This document shows positions 34,420 through 50,157 of a stretch of 64,000 nt of DNA, in pieces. The stretch is taken from assembly GCF_005080685.1 (NCBI RefSeq), contig NZ_CP039371.1:1240001-1304000 (forward strand), written 5' to 3'. The notes beneath the pieces were generated by a model. It made no database searches, was not told the DNA's origin, and saw only the letters and a list, made by a program, of their open reading frames with translations. Origin of the DNA: Pseudomonas putida (lineage in GTDB: Bacteria > Pseudomonadota > Gammaproteobacteria > Pseudomonadales > Pseudomonadaceae). The translations under genes and the position numbers were made by a program. Within the stretch, counting starts at the first letter, position 1. Each line of letters opens with the position of its first letter.

Positions 34420-36030
34420 CTAAGCGGCATGCGGTTCGAAACTGTCGGCCCTCGCCATCCGCCACATGCGCGAATAGAACTCGCCGCTGATCTCGCCGGT
34501 CAGCAATTCGCCGGGTTTGAGAAACACATGCATCTGCGAGAACAGCTTGATCTCGGTGGCCGACACGCGTCGTACCAGATGCTTTGCCTCCAACTGCGCC
34601 GGGTGTTCCAGCCCCGCCGCAGCGAGCATTTCGGCCAGGGCGCGCAGGGTGTTGTGGTGGAAGTTCAGCACCCGCTGGGCCTTGTCCGGCACTACCAGCG
34701 CACGTTGGCGCAACGGGTCCTGGGTAGCAACGCCGGTCGGGCATTTGTTGGTGTGGCAGCTTTGCGACTGAATGCAGCCGATGGCGAACATGAAGCCACG
34801 GGCCGAGTTGGCCCAGTCGGCGCCGATGGCCAGCACGCTGGCGATATCGAAGGCGCTGACGATCTTGCCGCTCGCACCCAGCTTGATCTTGTCGCGCAGG
34901 TTGAGGCCGACCAGGGTGTTGTGCACGAACAGCAGCCCCTCGCGCAGCGGCACGCCGATGTGGTCGGTGAACTCCACCGGTGCTGCGCCGGTCCCGCCTT
35001 CCTTGCCATCGATGACGATGAAGTCGGGCAGGATGCCGGTCTCGAGCATGGCCTTGGCGATGCCCATGAACTCCCACGGATGGCCCAGGCAGAGCTTGAA
35101 GCCCACCGGCTTGCCTTCGGACAACTCACGCAGTTGGGCGATGAAGTGCATCATCTCGACCGGGGTGGAAAACGCGCTGTGGCGTGAGGGCGAGATGCAG
35201 TCCTCGCCCATCAGCACGCCACGGGTCTCGGCGATTTCCTGGGTTACCTTGTGCTTGGGCAAAATGCCGCCGTGGCCGGGCTTGGCACCTTGGCTCATCT
35301 TGATCTCGATCATCCGCACCTGCGGGTTGCGCGCCTGTTCGGCGAAACGCTGCGGATCGAAGCGCCCATCGGCGGTGCGGCAACCGAAGTAACCGCTGCC
35401 CAGTTCCCAGACGAGGTCGCCGCCGTGCTCGCGATGGTAAGGGCTGATGCTGCCCTCGCCGGTGTCGTGGGCGAAGTTACCGAGCTTGGCACCTTGGTTG
35501 AGGGCACGGATGGCGTTGGCGCTGAGTGCGCCGAAACTCATCGCCGAGATATTGAAGATCGAAGCCGAGTAGGGCTGGGTGCACTGCGGCCCACCCACGA
35601 TGATGCGAAAGCTCGCCGGGTCGGCGAGCGGGGCGGGGCGCATGGAGTGGCCAATGAACTCGAAGCCCGACTGGTACACGTCGATCAAGGTACCGAAAGG
35701 CTTGTCCGCGCCCTCGTTCTTGGCGCGCGCGTACACCAGCGAGCGTTGCGCGCGGGAGAACGGCAGTGCCTCGCTGTCGGCCTCCAGCAGGTACTGGCGG
35801 ATTTCCGGGCGGATGCCTTCGACCAGATAGCGGATGTTGCCGAGGATCGGATAGTTGCGGCGCACCGCGTGGCGGCTCTGCAGCAAGTCGAACAGGCCGA
35901 TCAGGCTGAGCACGCCGGTGGTCAAGGTGAATGGCCACAACCATTCGTGGTGCAGCAGCGGCAGGGTCGCCAGGGTGAACAACACGCAGGCGGCGAAGAC
36001 GGCATAGCGACTGAGAAGTGACAGGCTCAT
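34420..36030 (-). CDS. FMN-binding glutamate synthase-family protein
   Basis: A 536-residue protein with two N-terminal membrane-spanning segments (YAVFAACVLFTLATLPLL and PFTLTTGVLSLIGLFDLL) and a glutamate synthase central/FMN TIM-barrel domain at about 110-510. Visible features are ISAMSFGALSANAIRALNQG, GEGSISPYH, IEIKMSQGAKPGHGG, VIDGKEGGTGAAPVEFTDHIG and the cluster-like CIQSQSCHTNKCPTG. It lacks the glutaminase and C-terminal domains of GltB, so it is not a complete glutamate synthase. The physiological substrate is unknown. No partner gene is adjacent. Confidence 0.9.
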   Translation of the reverse strand: MSLSLLSRYAVFAACVLFTLATLPLLHHEWLWPFTLTTGVLSLIGLFDLLQSRHAVRRNYPILGNIRYLVEGIRPEIRQYLLEADSEALPFSRAQRSLVYARAKNEGADKPFGTLIDVYQSGFEFIGHSMRPAPLADPASFRIIVGGPQCTQPYSASIFNISAMSFGALSANAIRALNQGAKLGNFAHDTGEGSISPYHREHGGDLVWELGSGYFGCRTADGRFDPQRFAEQARNPQVRMIEIKMSQGAKPGHGGILPKHKVTQEIAETRGVLMGEDCISPSRHSAFSTPVEMMHFIAQLRELSEGKPVGFKLCLGHPWEFMGIAKAMLETGILPDFIVIDGKEGGTGAAPVEFTDHIGVPLREGLLFVHNTLVGLNLRDKIKLGASGKIVSAFDIASVLAIGADWANSARGFMFAIGCIQSQSCHTNKCPTGVATQDPLRQRALVVPDKAQRVLNFHHNTLRALAEMLAAAGLEHPAQLEAKHLVRRVSATEIKLFSQMHVFLKPGELLTGEISGEFYSRMWRMARADSFEPHAA

Positions 36031-36151
36031 ACAGGGTCCTTGCGATGGCTCGGTCAGGCTCAGGGCCTGGGCAAACGTCGAACATAGCCGGGATGCGCAG
36101 CGGTTGAAAATTAAAATCGGGGTATCGAAAATGATTCGCGAAAGAAATGGC

Positions 36152-40432
<4,281 letters not shown>

Positions 40433-40572
40433 GTAGTGGTTATGGTGGGGATGATCGGTTTTAGCAAGGGGCCGTTCGTCGCGGATCCCGGTAGACTGAT
40501 GCGGCCCTGTCGCCGGTCTGGCGGCGATAAGGCCGGTAGAGACGCCATTTCACTTTTCCCAGCGAGCCCCCC

Positions 40573-40986
40573 ATGCCCAACACCATCCGCATCGCCGCCG
40601 CCCTGCTGATCGACTCTCAGGGTCGTACCCTGCTGGTACGCAAGCGCGGCACCCAGGCCTTCATGCAACCTGGCGGCAACATCGACGCCGGCGAGACGCC
40701 TGTGCAGGCCCTGGTGCGTGAGCTGCACGAGGAACTTGGCCTGCGCATCGACCCGGCCCAGGCCAGCCACCTGGGCCAGTTCAGTGCCCCGGCGGCCAAC
40801 GAGCCGGGTTTCGAGGTGCAGGCGCAATTGTTCCGGGTCGAGACCGACGCCGTGGTCACTCCCGCCGCGGAAATCGAAGAGGTGGTCTGGCTGGCCCCCG
40901 ATCAGGCGCCAGCCCTGGCGCTGGCGCCCCTGACCCGCGACCTGATCCTGCCGCTGTACCGCCAGGCGCTCAACGCACCGCGCTGA
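40573..40986 (+). CDS. Nudix hydrolase
   Basis: A 137-residue Nudix enzyme. The complete Nudix box G-x5-E-x7-R-E-U-x-E-E-x-G-U is seen as GGNIDAGETPVQALVRELHE followed by ELGL (residues about 35-58), with TLLVRKRGTQAFMQPGG before it. Such enzymes hydrolyse nucleoside diphosphates linked to other groups, often as housecleaning; the substrate cannot be predicted. It converges on metR with a 17-bp overlap. Confidence 0.93.
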   Translation: MPNTIRIAAALLIDSQGRTLLVRKRGTQAFMQPGGNIDAGETPVQALVRELHEELGLRIDPAQASHLGQFSAPAANEPGFEVQAQLFRVETDAVVTPAAEIEEVVWLAPDQAPALALAPLTRDLILPLYRQALNAPR

Positions 40987-41887
40987 CGCCGTCGAGGGTG
41001 GCGAACGAGGTGTCCTTGGCGGTCAGCAGGAAGTCGCGCATGTAGGGCGCATCGAGCATGTCGGTGCGCACCGCGGCATAGAGCGTGGCGAACAGGCCTT
41101 TCTCGCCCAGGCGCTTGCCCTTCACGTAGCCCCGCGAGCTGTACTCGTGCAATGCCCAGTGCGGCATGCCACAGACGCCACGGCCGCTGGCCACCAATTG
41201 CATCATCATCACCGTCAGCTCCGAGGTGCGCACGGCGGCAGGCTCGATGTCGGCGGGTTCGAGGAAACGGGTGAAGATATCCAGGCGATCACGTTCCACC
41301 GGGTAGGTGATCAGTGTCTGGTCGATCAGGTCCTGGGGCACGATATATGGCTTGCTCGCCAACGGGTGTTGGTTGGCCACCGCGAGCATGGCCTCGTAGG
41401 TGAACAGCGGCACGTAGGTGATACCGGCCAGGTCCAGCGGGTCGGAGGTGACGACCAGGTCCAGGTCGCCGCGCGCCAGGGCGGGCAGGGGGGCGAAGGC
41501 GAAGCCCGAAGCCAGGTCCAGTTCCACTTCCGGCCAGGCATCGCGGAACTGGTCGATGGTCGGCATCAGCCATTGGAAGCAGCTATGGCATTCGATGGCC
41601 ATGTGCAGGCGTCCGGCCGTGCCGCCGGCCAGCCGCGCGATATCGCGCTCGGCGCCGCGCAGCAGCGGCAAGGTAGCGTCGGCCAGTTGCAGCAGGCGCA
41701 GGCCTGCGCTGGTGAAGCGAATCGGCTTGGTCTTGCGCACGAACAGCGGCAGGCCCAGGCGCTCTTCAAGTTCCTTGAACTGATGCGACAGCGCCGACTG
41801 GGTCAGGTGCAGGCGCTCGGCGGCCTCCACCAGGCTGTCGGCCTCGCGCAAGGCATGAAGGGTTTTCAGGTGACGCATCTCCAGCAC
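40970..41887 (-). CDS. metR: LysR-type regulator MetR
   Basis: A 305-residue LysR-family activator of methionine synthesis genes that responds to homocysteine. The N-terminal winged helix-turn-helix reads LEMRHLKTLHALREADSLVE and LHLTQSALSHQFKELEERLG, followed by an effector domain with HSCFQWLMPTIDQF, TSDPL and YPVERDRLDIFTRFL, all typical of MetR. GTG at 41887 is chosen because GGAG lies six bases upstream and the longer ATG at 41944 adds a non-conserved stretch. No metE or metH is adjacent, so its targets lie elsewhere. Confidence 0.9.
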   Translation of the reverse strand: MLEMRHLKTLHALREADSLVEAAERLHLTQSALSHQFKELEERLGLPLFVRKTKPIRFTSAGLRLLQLADATLPLLRGAERDIARLAGGTAGRLHMAIECHSCFQWLMPTIDQFRDAWPEVELDLASGFAFAPLPALARGDLDLVVTSDPLDLAGITYVPLFTYEAMLAVANQHPLASKPYIVPQDLIDQTLITYPVERDRLDIFTRFLEPADIEPAAVRTSELTVMMMQLVASGRGVCGMPHWALHEYSSRGYVKGKRLGEKGLFATLYAAVRTDMLDAPYMRDFLLTAKDTSFATLDGVSAVR

Positions 41888-41975
41888 GGCTGACTCCGGG
41901 AACGAAAATGGGGGAACAAACGGGACGAGTTGAGTTTCCCTCATGTTGCTGCGTCTGTCGACAGGTGACTGTCAG

Positions 41976-42018
41976 TGACCGCTCGGCAGCGGTCATCAAA
42001 CTGTCACTGAACTGTGGC
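41976..42018 (+). promoter_or_regulatory. palindrome and Pho-box-like repeats before the secreted hydrolase
   Basis: TGACCGCT-CGGC-AGCGGTCA (41976-41995) is a perfect 8-bp inverted repeat. Overlapping it are CGGTCAT (41990-41996), CTGTCAC (42001-42007) and CTGTGGC (42012-42018), spaced exactly 11 bp apart, as in PhoB boxes (CTGTCAT-N4-CTGTCAT). It lies 67 bp upstream of the hydrolase start. The third repeat is weak. Confidence 0.4.
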
Positions 42019-42084
42019 AGCGCGAACGCATGGAATTCATCAGACTCGCGATCTACTGGGGATCTGCATTCTGGTGTTTCTTTC

Positions 42085-43080
42085 ATGCGGGCTTTACGTG
42101 TTCTTGTCTTCTTTCTATTCAGCATGCCAATGGCGTTCGCCGAACAGCGTTGCGCCACCGATGTACCGGTGCAACGTGCCGAGGTGGGCGAGATCAGCCT
42201 GGTCTACCAGAGCGTCGGTGCGCCTCGCGACCCGGCGCTGCTGCTGGTCATGGGCCTTGGCGGGCAATTGATCCACTGGCCCGACGACGTGGTCGAGGCC
42301 CTGTGCCGCCAAGGTTTCCGGGTGATTCGCTACGACAACCGCGATGCCGGCCTGTCGCGTTGGAACCAGCCGCCACCTGCGGCCAACCTGACCGTCGAAC
42401 TGCTGCGCTACAAGCTGGGCTTGGCAGTGACCGCGCCCTATACCCTGACCGACATGGCCGATGACGGGCTGGGCCTGATGGACGCCCTGCAGATCCAGCA
42501 GTTTCATGTACTGGGCGTAAGCATGGGCGGGATGATCGCCCAGCACATGGCTGCCATGGCGCCCGAGCGTGTGCGCAGCCTGACCTTGGTGATGTCGAGC
42601 TCCGGTGCGGCAGGCCTGCCGGCACCGGCCCCGGCGCTGGTAGCGCTGCTGGCCCGGCGCAGTGCGCCCAGCCGCGAGGTGGCCATCGAACAGCAGGCCG
42701 ACCTGCTGGCGGCACTGGGTAGCCCGCAGGTGCACGACGATCGTCAGACCCTGTTGCAACAGGCGGCAGCCGCCTACGATCGGGCGTTCAACCCCGAGGG
42801 GGCGAAGCGCCAGATTATGGCGATACTGGCCGAGCCGAGCCGGGTCGAGCTGCTCAATCAATTGCGCGTGCCAACCCTGGTGGTGCACGGCACGGCCGAT
42901 CCATTGCTGCCGGTGATGCACGGGGTGCACCTGGCCGCGCACATCCAGGGCAGCCAGTTGCGCCTGATCCCGGGGTTGGCGCACCGCTTCCAGGCGCCGT
43001 TCAAGGCGCCCCTGCTGGGCGCCGTGCTGCCCTACCTGCAAGCGCACCGGCAGGACATGACCCACCTGGCCGGGCTGTAA
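42085..43080 (+). CDS. secreted alpha/beta hydrolase
   Basis: A 331-residue protein with a Sec signal peptide ([19 protein letters not shown]) and an alpha/beta-hydrolase fold: oxyanion region [25 protein letters not shown], nucleophile elbow GVSMGGM, acid in HGTADPLLP and the catalytic histidine in PGLAHRF. It is probably a periplasmic esterase or lactonase; the substrate is unknown. The start at 42085 follows the signal peptide pattern, though no strong ribosome site is visible. The gene is alone, divergent from metR. Confidence 0.85.
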   Translation: MRALRVLVFFLFSMPMAFAEQRCATDVPVQRAEVGEISLVYQSVGAPRDPALLLVMGLGGQLIHWPDDVVEALCRQGFRVIRYDNRDAGLSRWNQPPPAANLTVELLRYKLGLAVTAPYTLTDMADDGLGLMDALQIQQFHVLGVSMGGMIAQHMAAMAPERVRSLTLVMSSSGAAGLPAPAPALVALLARRSAPSREVAIEQQADLLAALGSPQVHDDRQTLLQQAAAAYDRAFNPEGAKRQIMAILAEPSRVELLNQLRVPTLVVHGTADPLLPVMHGVHLAAHIQGSQLRLIPGLAHRFQAPFKAPLLGAVLPYLQAHRQDMTHLAGL

Positions 43081-43093
43081 GCCGGCAGGCGCC

Positions 43094-43429
43094 TCAGTGC
43101 AGGCGCACCCATAGGGTAACCAGCACCGTCGCTGCCATCAGCCAGGCGACGGTGGCCAGGGCCAGCGACGCCTCCAGGCGCAGGCGATCGACCAGCACGT
43201 AGAGCGTCGCCAGGTACACGAAGTAGGGGATGATCGACCACATGCCGAAGGCGATGGTGGTCTTCAGGGCGTCCACGCCACGGCCCTTGCCGACGATGTA
43301 GTGGGCAATCAGGGCGAAGGTCGGGAACAGCGGGACCAGGCCGGCGATGTAGTAGTTGCGCGTCTTCGACAGGATCGCCAGCAGGACTACCACGCCAGCG
43401 CCCAAGGCAGCTTTGAAAACCAGATCCAC
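43094..43429 (-). CDS. glpM: GlpM family membrane protein
   Basis: A 111-residue protein with four predicted membrane helices ([78 protein letters not shown]), matching GlpM, first described in P. aeruginosa next to the glycerol regulon and linked to alginate production. Here it lies downstream of aauR rather than by glpD. Function is not established. Confidence 0.88.
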   Translation of the reverse strand: MDLVFKAALGAGVVVLLAILSKTRNYYIAGLVPLFPTFALIAHYIVGKGRGVDALKTTIAFGMWSIIPYFVYLATLYVLVDRLRLEASLALATVAWLMAATVLVTLWVRLH

Positions 43430-43454
43430 GTTGTCTATCCAGAAGGGGTTGGGG

Positions 43455-44779
<1,325 letters not shown>

Positions 44780-44783
<4 letters not shown>

Positions 44784-46684
44784 GGGTGCTCCGCAGGTTC
44801 CTGAATAGGGTTGGCCAAGGGCAGGGCGAGCACGAAGGCCGTGCCGCCGCTGGCGGGGTGCTCGACGTTCAGGCTGCCCTTGGCGGCGGCGGCGAGGCTC
44901 GCCGAGAGGGTCAGGCCCAGGCCCAGGCCGTGTTCGCCTGGTTTGGTGGTGAAGAAGGGCTCGAACAGGTGCTTGCGCGCCTCGTTGTCGATGCCGTGGC
45001 CGTTGTCGCGCACGCGCAGGCGGTACTTGTCGCCCTGCATCTCGCCTTCGAGCCACAGTTGCGGCTGGGGCTGGTGGGTCATGGCATCCAGGGCGTTGCC
45101 GATCAGGTTGACCAGGATCTGCTCCAGGCGGGTCTGGTCGATGGCCAGCTGCGGGTCGTCGAGCTGGCTATGTACCTGCAGCCGGCAGCCACTGATGCGG
45201 TTGCCCAACAGCTGCAGGCTGGCCTCCACGGCCTTGGCCAGCGAAGCCTGGCCGCTGTCGTCGGCACGCCGGGCGAACGAGCGCAGGCTCGCGGTGATGC
45301 GGCCCATGCGGTCGATCAACTCGTTCATGGTACGCAGGTTGGTGGTCGCGGTGTCCAGCGCGCCGCGTTCGAGAAACCGAATGGTGTTGCCTGACAGCGT
45401 GCGCAGGGCGGCCAGCGGCTGGTTCAATTCGTGGGCGATGCTGGTCGACATCTGCCCGATGGCCGCCAGCTTGCCGGCCTGAACCAGCTCGTCCTGGGCA
45501 TGGCGCAGGGTCTGCTCGGCGTGGCGGCGTTCGCGAATCTGGCCCTTGAGCCGTTCGTTGCTGGCGCGCAGGTCGGCGGTGCGTTCGGTGATGCGCCGTT
45601 CCAGCTGGCTGTTGGCCTCTTCCAGTGCCTCGCGCGCGGCAAGCCGAGTAGCGATCACCTTGCGTCGCTCGTTCCAGGCGATGCCGAGGATCGCCAGCAG
45701 GGCGAAGGCCACGGCCACCAATACACCTTGCACCATCGATTCGCGGCGCAGGTCCTGCAGCGGCGTCAGCAGGGTGAAGTGCCACGGCGTATCGACCAGG
45801 CGCCGGGTCTGGGCCAGGTAGGTGACTTCGTGGGGCGTGCCGTGGGCGGTCTCGAGGTTGGCCGGGAAGGTGAGTTTTTCCACGCCGTCGGCGAGGATCT
45901 CGCGGTCCAGCGGCTCCAGCTCGTTGAGCGGCCACCAGTAGTACTGCAGGCTGCGGGCCAGCCGCTCCTTGATCTGCGGGGTCAGCGGGCGTACCGACTT
46001 GAGCCGCCGGGCCGGATCGCTGGAGAGGATGATGATGCCGTTCTCGTCACTGACGAAGGCTTCCAGGCGCGCCCGTTGCCAGCGCTCTTCGAGGGTGTCC
46101 AGGCGTACCTTGATGACCGCCACGCCGATGATCTTGCCGTGTTCCTCCAGGCCGTGGGCCAGGTAGTACCCGGCCTCGCCCGTGGTGCTGCCGATCCCGT
46201 AGAAGCGCCCTGGCTCACCGCGCACGGCGGTCTGGAAGTAGGCCCGGAACGACAGGTCCTCGCCGAGGAACGAGTCGGCATCGCGCCAGTTGCTGCTGGC
46301 CTGCACCCGGCCGTTGGTGTCGAGAACGAAGATCGCCCGGCTGCGACTACGCCGGTTCAGGCCTTCGAGGTATTCGTTGACGGCCTGGCGGTTGCCGCCG
46401 TCGGGATCGGTGAGCAGTTGCGAGACGCTGTCTTCGAGTTCCAGCAGGCTCGGCAAATAGGTGTACTTGCTGATTTCGCTCTCGACCGTGCGCGCATGCA
46501 GCTCGAGCTGGCGCTCGCCGTTTTCGCTCAAGGTGCGGATGCCGTTGCTCTCGCTGATCAGATAGCCGGCAAAACCCAGGCCGACCATCAGCAGGATGAT
46601 CAACGGCGGTAGCAGCAATTGGCGAATCAGGCGGGATTTCACGACAGGCTTGGCAGGGAGAAGAAGCGAGGGGTCGCATTTCAT
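44780..46684 (-). CDS. aauS: sensor histidine kinase AauS
   Basis: A 634-residue membrane kinase. It has a first helix LLPPLIILLMVGLGFAGYL, a periplasmic double-Cache region (about 45-300) for binding glutamate or aspartate, a second helix MVQGVLVAVAFALLAILGIAW, a coiled-coil linker, the H-box SIAHELNQPLAALRTL and a HATPase domain with N-box NLIGNALDAM and G-boxes DNGHGID and GLGLGLTLS. It resembles DctB. ATG at 46684 is preferred to the GTG one codon upstream. It lies in the order aatJQMP-aauSR; 68 bp separate it from aatP. Confidence 0.94.
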
Positions 46685-46752
46685 CACAGTGGCCTTGTCA
46701 CGACCAGCGTCCGCTGCCCGAAGGTGCCCGGGCAGCGGAAACGGTTGCCGAC

Positions 46753-47487
46753 TTAGTGTTGCAGGATCTTGCTGAGGAAGTGTTGGGTGCGTTGGTCGCG
46801 GGCGCTCTGGTCACCGAAGAACTCGTCCTTGGTGCAGTCCTCGATGATGCTGCCCTTGTCCATGAAGATGACCCGGTTGGCGACCTTGCGGGCAAAGCCC
46901 ATCTCGTGGGTCACGCACATCATGGTCATGCCTTCGTTGGCCAGTTGCACCATCACATCCAGTACCTCGCTGACCATTTCCGGGTCCAGTGCCGAGGTTG
47001 GTTCGTCGAACAGCATGACGATCGGGTCCATGGCCAGCGCACGGGCGATCGCCACCCGCTGTTGCTGGCCACCGGAGAGCTGGCCAGGGTGCTTCTTGGC
47101 GTGGGCACTGAGGCCGACGCGCTCGAGCAGGGCCAGGCCTTTCTGGGTGGCCTCTGCTTCGCTACGGCCGAGTACCTTGCGCTGGGCGATGGTCAGGTTC
47201 TCGGTGATGGTCAGGTGCGGGAACAGCTCGAAGTGCTGGAACACCATGCCCACCCGCGAACGCAGCTTGGGCAGGTTGGTCTTCGGGTCGGCAATCGAGG
47301 TGCCATCGACCACGATGTCGCCCTTCTGGAATGGCTCCAGTGCGTTGACGCACTTGATCAGGGTGGATTTCCCCGACCCCGAAGGGCCGCAGACCACCAC
47401 CACTTCACCCTTCTTCACCTCGGTGCTGCAGTCGGTCAGTACCTGGAAGTCGCCGTACCACTTGTTGACGTTCTTGATGGAAATCAT
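46753..47487 (-). CDS. aatP: acidic amino acid ABC transporter ATPase AatP
   Basis: A 244-residue ATPase that powers glutamate/aspartate import. Walker A is [10 protein letters not shown], the ABC signature [16 protein letters not shown] and Walker [15 protein letters not shown]; the D-loop and His switch (THEMGFA) follow. The ATG at 47487 gives the family start [17 protein letters not shown] and overlaps aatM by four bases; an upstream in-frame start would extend into aatM. Last gene of the aatJQMP unit. Confidence 0.96.
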   Translation of the reverse strand: MISIKNVNKWYGDFQVLTDCSTEVKKGEVVVVCGPSGSGKSTLIKCVNALEPFQKGDIVVDGTSIADPKTNLPKLRSRVGMVFQHFELFPHLTITENLTIAQRKVLGRSEAEATQKGLALLERVGLSAHAKKHPGQLSGGQQQRVAIARALAMDPIVMLFDEPTSALDPEMVSEVLDVMVQLANEGMTMMCVTHEMGFARKVANRVIFMDKGSIIEDCTKDEFFGDQSARDQRTQHFLSKILQH

Positions 47488-48155
47488 ACGGTGATCCTTT
47501 TTTGCAGGCGCTTGACCAGCCACGAAGCGGAGAAGCTGATGAGGAAGTAGACGACCCCGGCGAAAATCAGGAACTCATGGGAGCGCCCGATGATGTCGCC
47601 GTTGGAGCGTGCCGAGTTGAGGAAGTCCACCAGGCCAACGGTGTACACCAGCGAGGTGTCCTGGAACAGGATGATGCTCTGCTGCAGCAGCAGTGGAGTC
47701 ATCTTGCGGAAGGCCTGGGGCAGGATGATCAGGCGCATGGTCTGCGAATAGTTCATGCCCAGCGCTTGCGCAGCGCCCATCTGCCCTTTGGAGATCGACT
47801 GCACGCCGGCACGGACGATTTCGCAGAAGTACGCGGCCTCGAACATCATGAAGGCGACCACGCAGGAGGTGAACGCACCCACCGGGGTGTCTTCGCCGGT
47901 GATCCAGCGCAGCACGAACGGCACGGCCAGGTAGAACCAGGTGATCACCAGCAGCAACGGGATCGAGCGGAAGTAGTTGACGTAGGCGCCGGCGACATTC
48001 GACAGCAGCTTGCTCGACGACAGGCGCATCAACGCCAGTAGCGTACCCAGCACGATACCGCCGACCACGCCCATGACCATCAGCTTGAGGGTCATGATCA
48101 TGCCGTCCCAGAGGGCGGGCAGGGCGGGGATGATTTCGCTGAAATCCATTTCCAT
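47484..48155 (-). CDS. aatM: acidic amino acid ABC transporter permease AatM
   Basis: A 223-residue HisM/GltK-type inner-membrane permease with about five helices and the EAA loop [22 protein letters not shown] that docks to the ATPase. Segments such as [20 protein letters not shown] are typical of GltK. It follows aatQ with no gap and overlaps aatP by four bases, so the complex is made as one coupled unit. Confidence 0.95.
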   Translation of the reverse strand: MEMDFSEIIPALPALWDGMIMTLKLMVMGVVGGIVLGTLLALMRLSSSKLLSNVAGAYVNYFRSIPLLLVITWFYLAVPFVLRWITGEDTPVGAFTSCVVAFMMFEAAYFCEIVRAGVQSISKGQMGAAQALGMNYSQTMRLIILPQAFRKMTPLLLQQSIILFQDTSLVYTVGLVDFLNSARSNGDIIGRSHEFLIFAGVVYFLISFSASWLVKRLQKRITV

Positions 48156-48902
48156 TTACTTGCCTCCCACGGAAATCAGACCGGGCACGGCGACTTTCTT
48201 CTCGACCAGGCGCATGAGCAACATCAGGCCCATGTTCAGGGTGAAGTAGATCAACGTGGCGAGGGTGAACGCCTCGAACAGGTTGGCGGAGAACTCTGCG
48301 GTCTGCTTGGTTTGCGCCAGCAGCTCCATCAGGCCGATCAGCGAGGCAACCGAGGAGTTCTTGAAGACGTTGAGAAACTCGGAGGTGAGCGGCGGAATGA
48401 TGATCCGGTAGGCCTGTGGTAGCAGCACGTTGTTGTAGATCTGCGGGAGGCTGAAACCCATGGCACGGGCGGCAGCTTCCTGGCCTTTTGGCAGCGCCTG
48501 GATACCGGTACGCACCTGCTCGCAGACCCGTGCGGCAGTGAACAGGCCAAGGCAGACGACCACGCTGATCAGTGCCGAAGTGGTCGGGTTCAGGTCTTGC
48601 TTGAACCATTCCTGCAGCCCTTCAGGCAGCAGGTCCGGTACCAGGAAGTACCAGATGAACAGCTGCACCAGCAGCGGCACGTTGCGGAACAGCTCCACAT
48701 AGGCGGTGGCGATGCCCGATACCAGACGGTTGGGCACGGTACGCATGACGCCAAGGAGCGACCCCAGCAACAGTGCGATGATCCAGGCGGTGATGGCGAT
48801 GGCGATGGTCCAGCCCAGGCCGGTGATATACCAGTCCAGATAGGTTTCGCTGCCCACGCCGGTGGACTTGAAGAACACGCCCCAGTCCCAGTTGTAATTC
48901 AT
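48156..48902 (-). CDS. aatQ: acidic amino acid ABC transporter permease AatQ
   Basis: A 248-residue GltJ-type permease: N-terminal NWDWGVFFKSTGVGSETYLD (20 residues), several helices, and an EAA loop with QVRTGIQALPKGQEAAARAMG. With AatM it forms the membrane channel of the glutamate/aspartate importer. A hairpin in the 142-bp gap separates it from aatJ, the usual arrangement that lets the binding protein be made in excess. Confidence 0.95.
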   Translation of the reverse strand: MNYNWDWGVFFKSTGVGSETYLDWYITGLGWTIAIAITAWIIALLLGSLLGVMRTVPNRLVSGIATAYVELFRNVPLLVQLFIWYFLVPDLLPEGLQEWFKQDLNPTTSALISVVVCLGLFTAARVCEQVRTGIQALPKGQEAAARAMGFSLPQIYNNVLLPQAYRIIIPPLTSEFLNVFKNSSVASLIGLMELLAQTKQTAEFSANLFEAFTLATLIYFTLNMGLMLLMRLVEKKVAVPGLISVGGK

Positions 48903-48944
48903 CGGGATTTCCCCTCAGACGGTTGTTTCACGGGCACCTTCGAG

Positions 48945-48973
48945 CATCCAAGGGCGGCATGCGCCCTCGGATG
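48945..48973 (-). promoter_or_regulatory. intercistronic hairpin between aatJ and aatQ
   Basis: 12-base arms CATCCAAGGGCG (48945-48956) and CGCCCTCGGATG (48962-48973), one mismatch, 5-base loop. No T-run follows on the transcribed strand, so it likely protects the aatJ message end rather than stopping transcription. Confidence 0.6.
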
Positions 48974-49044
48974 AAAGGTTAGACACTAATGAGTGGCCTG
49001 CAGAATTGATTCGTGCTGTCGAGCACCAGGCCACTATCTGGGGA

Positions 49045-49962
49045 TCAGGACTTCTTCTCGTCCGCGGCCTTGTCGGTGGGCTCGGCGATCAGTTTCTTCA
49101 GCTCGTCGCTCATCGGGAATTGCAGGTTCAGGCCCTTCGGCGGGATTGGCTGCTGGAACCACTTGTCGTAGCTCTTGTTGACCTCGCCCGACTTGAAGTA
49201 CCCGACGATGGCATCATCGACCGCTTTCTTGAACGCATCGTCACCTTTGCGCACCATGCAGCCGTAGATTTCGTACGATTGTGGGGTACCGGTGATGACC
49301 CAGTCGCTAGGCTTGCGGGCCTTGGCCATTTCGCCGGCGAGCAGTGCGTCGTCCATCATGAACGCCACGGCGCGACCGCTTTCGAGCATGTTGAAGGCTT
49401 CGCCGTGGTCCTTGGCGGAGATCACGTTCATCTTCATCTGCTTGTCGGCATTCATCGCCTTGAGCAGTCGCTCGGAGGTGGTACCGGCGGTGGTCACGAC
49501 GTTCTTGCCGGCCAGGTCCGGGAAGTCCTTGTAGGAAGGCTGACCGTCCTTGACCTTGGTCAGCAGGCGGGTGCCGACTTCGAAGATGCCGACCGAGAAG
49601 CCGACTTGCTGCTGGCGCTCGACGTTGTTGGTGGTAGAGCCGCACTCGAGGTCGACGGTGCCGTTCTGCACCAGTGGAATACGGGTTTGGGAGGTGACGA
49701 GGTTGTAGCGCACCTTGATGTCGGTGCCCAGTTGCTTCTTCAGGGCCTCGACGACAGCCAGTTGGATGTCGTGGGAGTAGCCCACGGGCTCGGGCTTGCC
49801 GGCCAGGTAGGAAAACGGAATGGAGGAGTCGCGGTGGCCCAAAGTGATGGTGCCCGAATCCTTGATCTTCTTCAGTGTGCCGGTCAGCTCTTCGGCCATG
49901 GCCGGCGAAGCGATGACCGCAGCCGCGATGGCGGCGCCCAGCAATTGACGAACGATACGCAT
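49045..49962 (-). CDS. aatJ: glutamate/aspartate-binding periplasmic protein AatJ
   Basis: A 305-residue type 2 periplasmic binding protein. Signal peptide MRIVRQLLGAAIAAAVIASP with cleavage after AMA; mature domain shows GTLKKIKDSGTITLGHRDSS, RIPLVQNGTVDLECGST and GFSVGIFEVGTRLL, all GltI-like. It delivers glutamate and aspartate to AatQM. First gene of the uptake operon, controlled by a sigma-54 promoter and AauR sites. Start at 49962 gives the canonical signal peptide. Confidence 0.95.
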   Translation of the reverse strand: MRIVRQLLGAAIAAAVIASPAMAEELTGTLKKIKDSGTITLGHRDSSIPFSYLAGKPEPVGYSHDIQLAVVEALKKQLGTDIKVRYNLVTSQTRIPLVQNGTVDLECGSTTNNVERQQQVGFSVGIFEVGTRLLTKVKDGQPSYKDFPDLAGKNVVTTAGTTSERLLKAMNADKQMKMNVISAKDHGEAFNMLESGRAVAFMMDDALLAGEMAKARKPSDWVITGTPQSYEIYGCMVRKGDDAFKKAVDDAIVGYFKSGEVNKSYDKWFQQPIPPKGLNLQFPMSDELKKLIAEPTDKAADEKKS

Positions 49963-50065
49963 CAAATTTTCCTCGACGTGTTTGTTTTTCTTATGGAGCC
50001 GTTGGCGGGGCTCTTCGTTCAGCGAATACAGCATGAAGCGATGTGCATTCGGTTGAAGAGTGTAG

Positions 50066-50082
50066 AGCATGAGTCGTGCCAA
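50066..50082 (-). promoter_or_regulatory. sigma-54 promoter of aatJ
   Basis: On the reverse strand TTGGCACGACTCATGCT: TGGCAC (-24) and ATGCT (-12, consensus TTGCT) with 5-base spacing, about 104 bp upstream of the aatJ start. This fits control by the NtrC-type activator AauR. Confidence 0.8.
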
Positions 50083-50157
50083 GCCCCCGATATCGATCAT
50101 AAGCCGCGAAAACCGGGGGTATGAATCTTTTTTGACGCTAAGGGCTGGGATAGAGCG

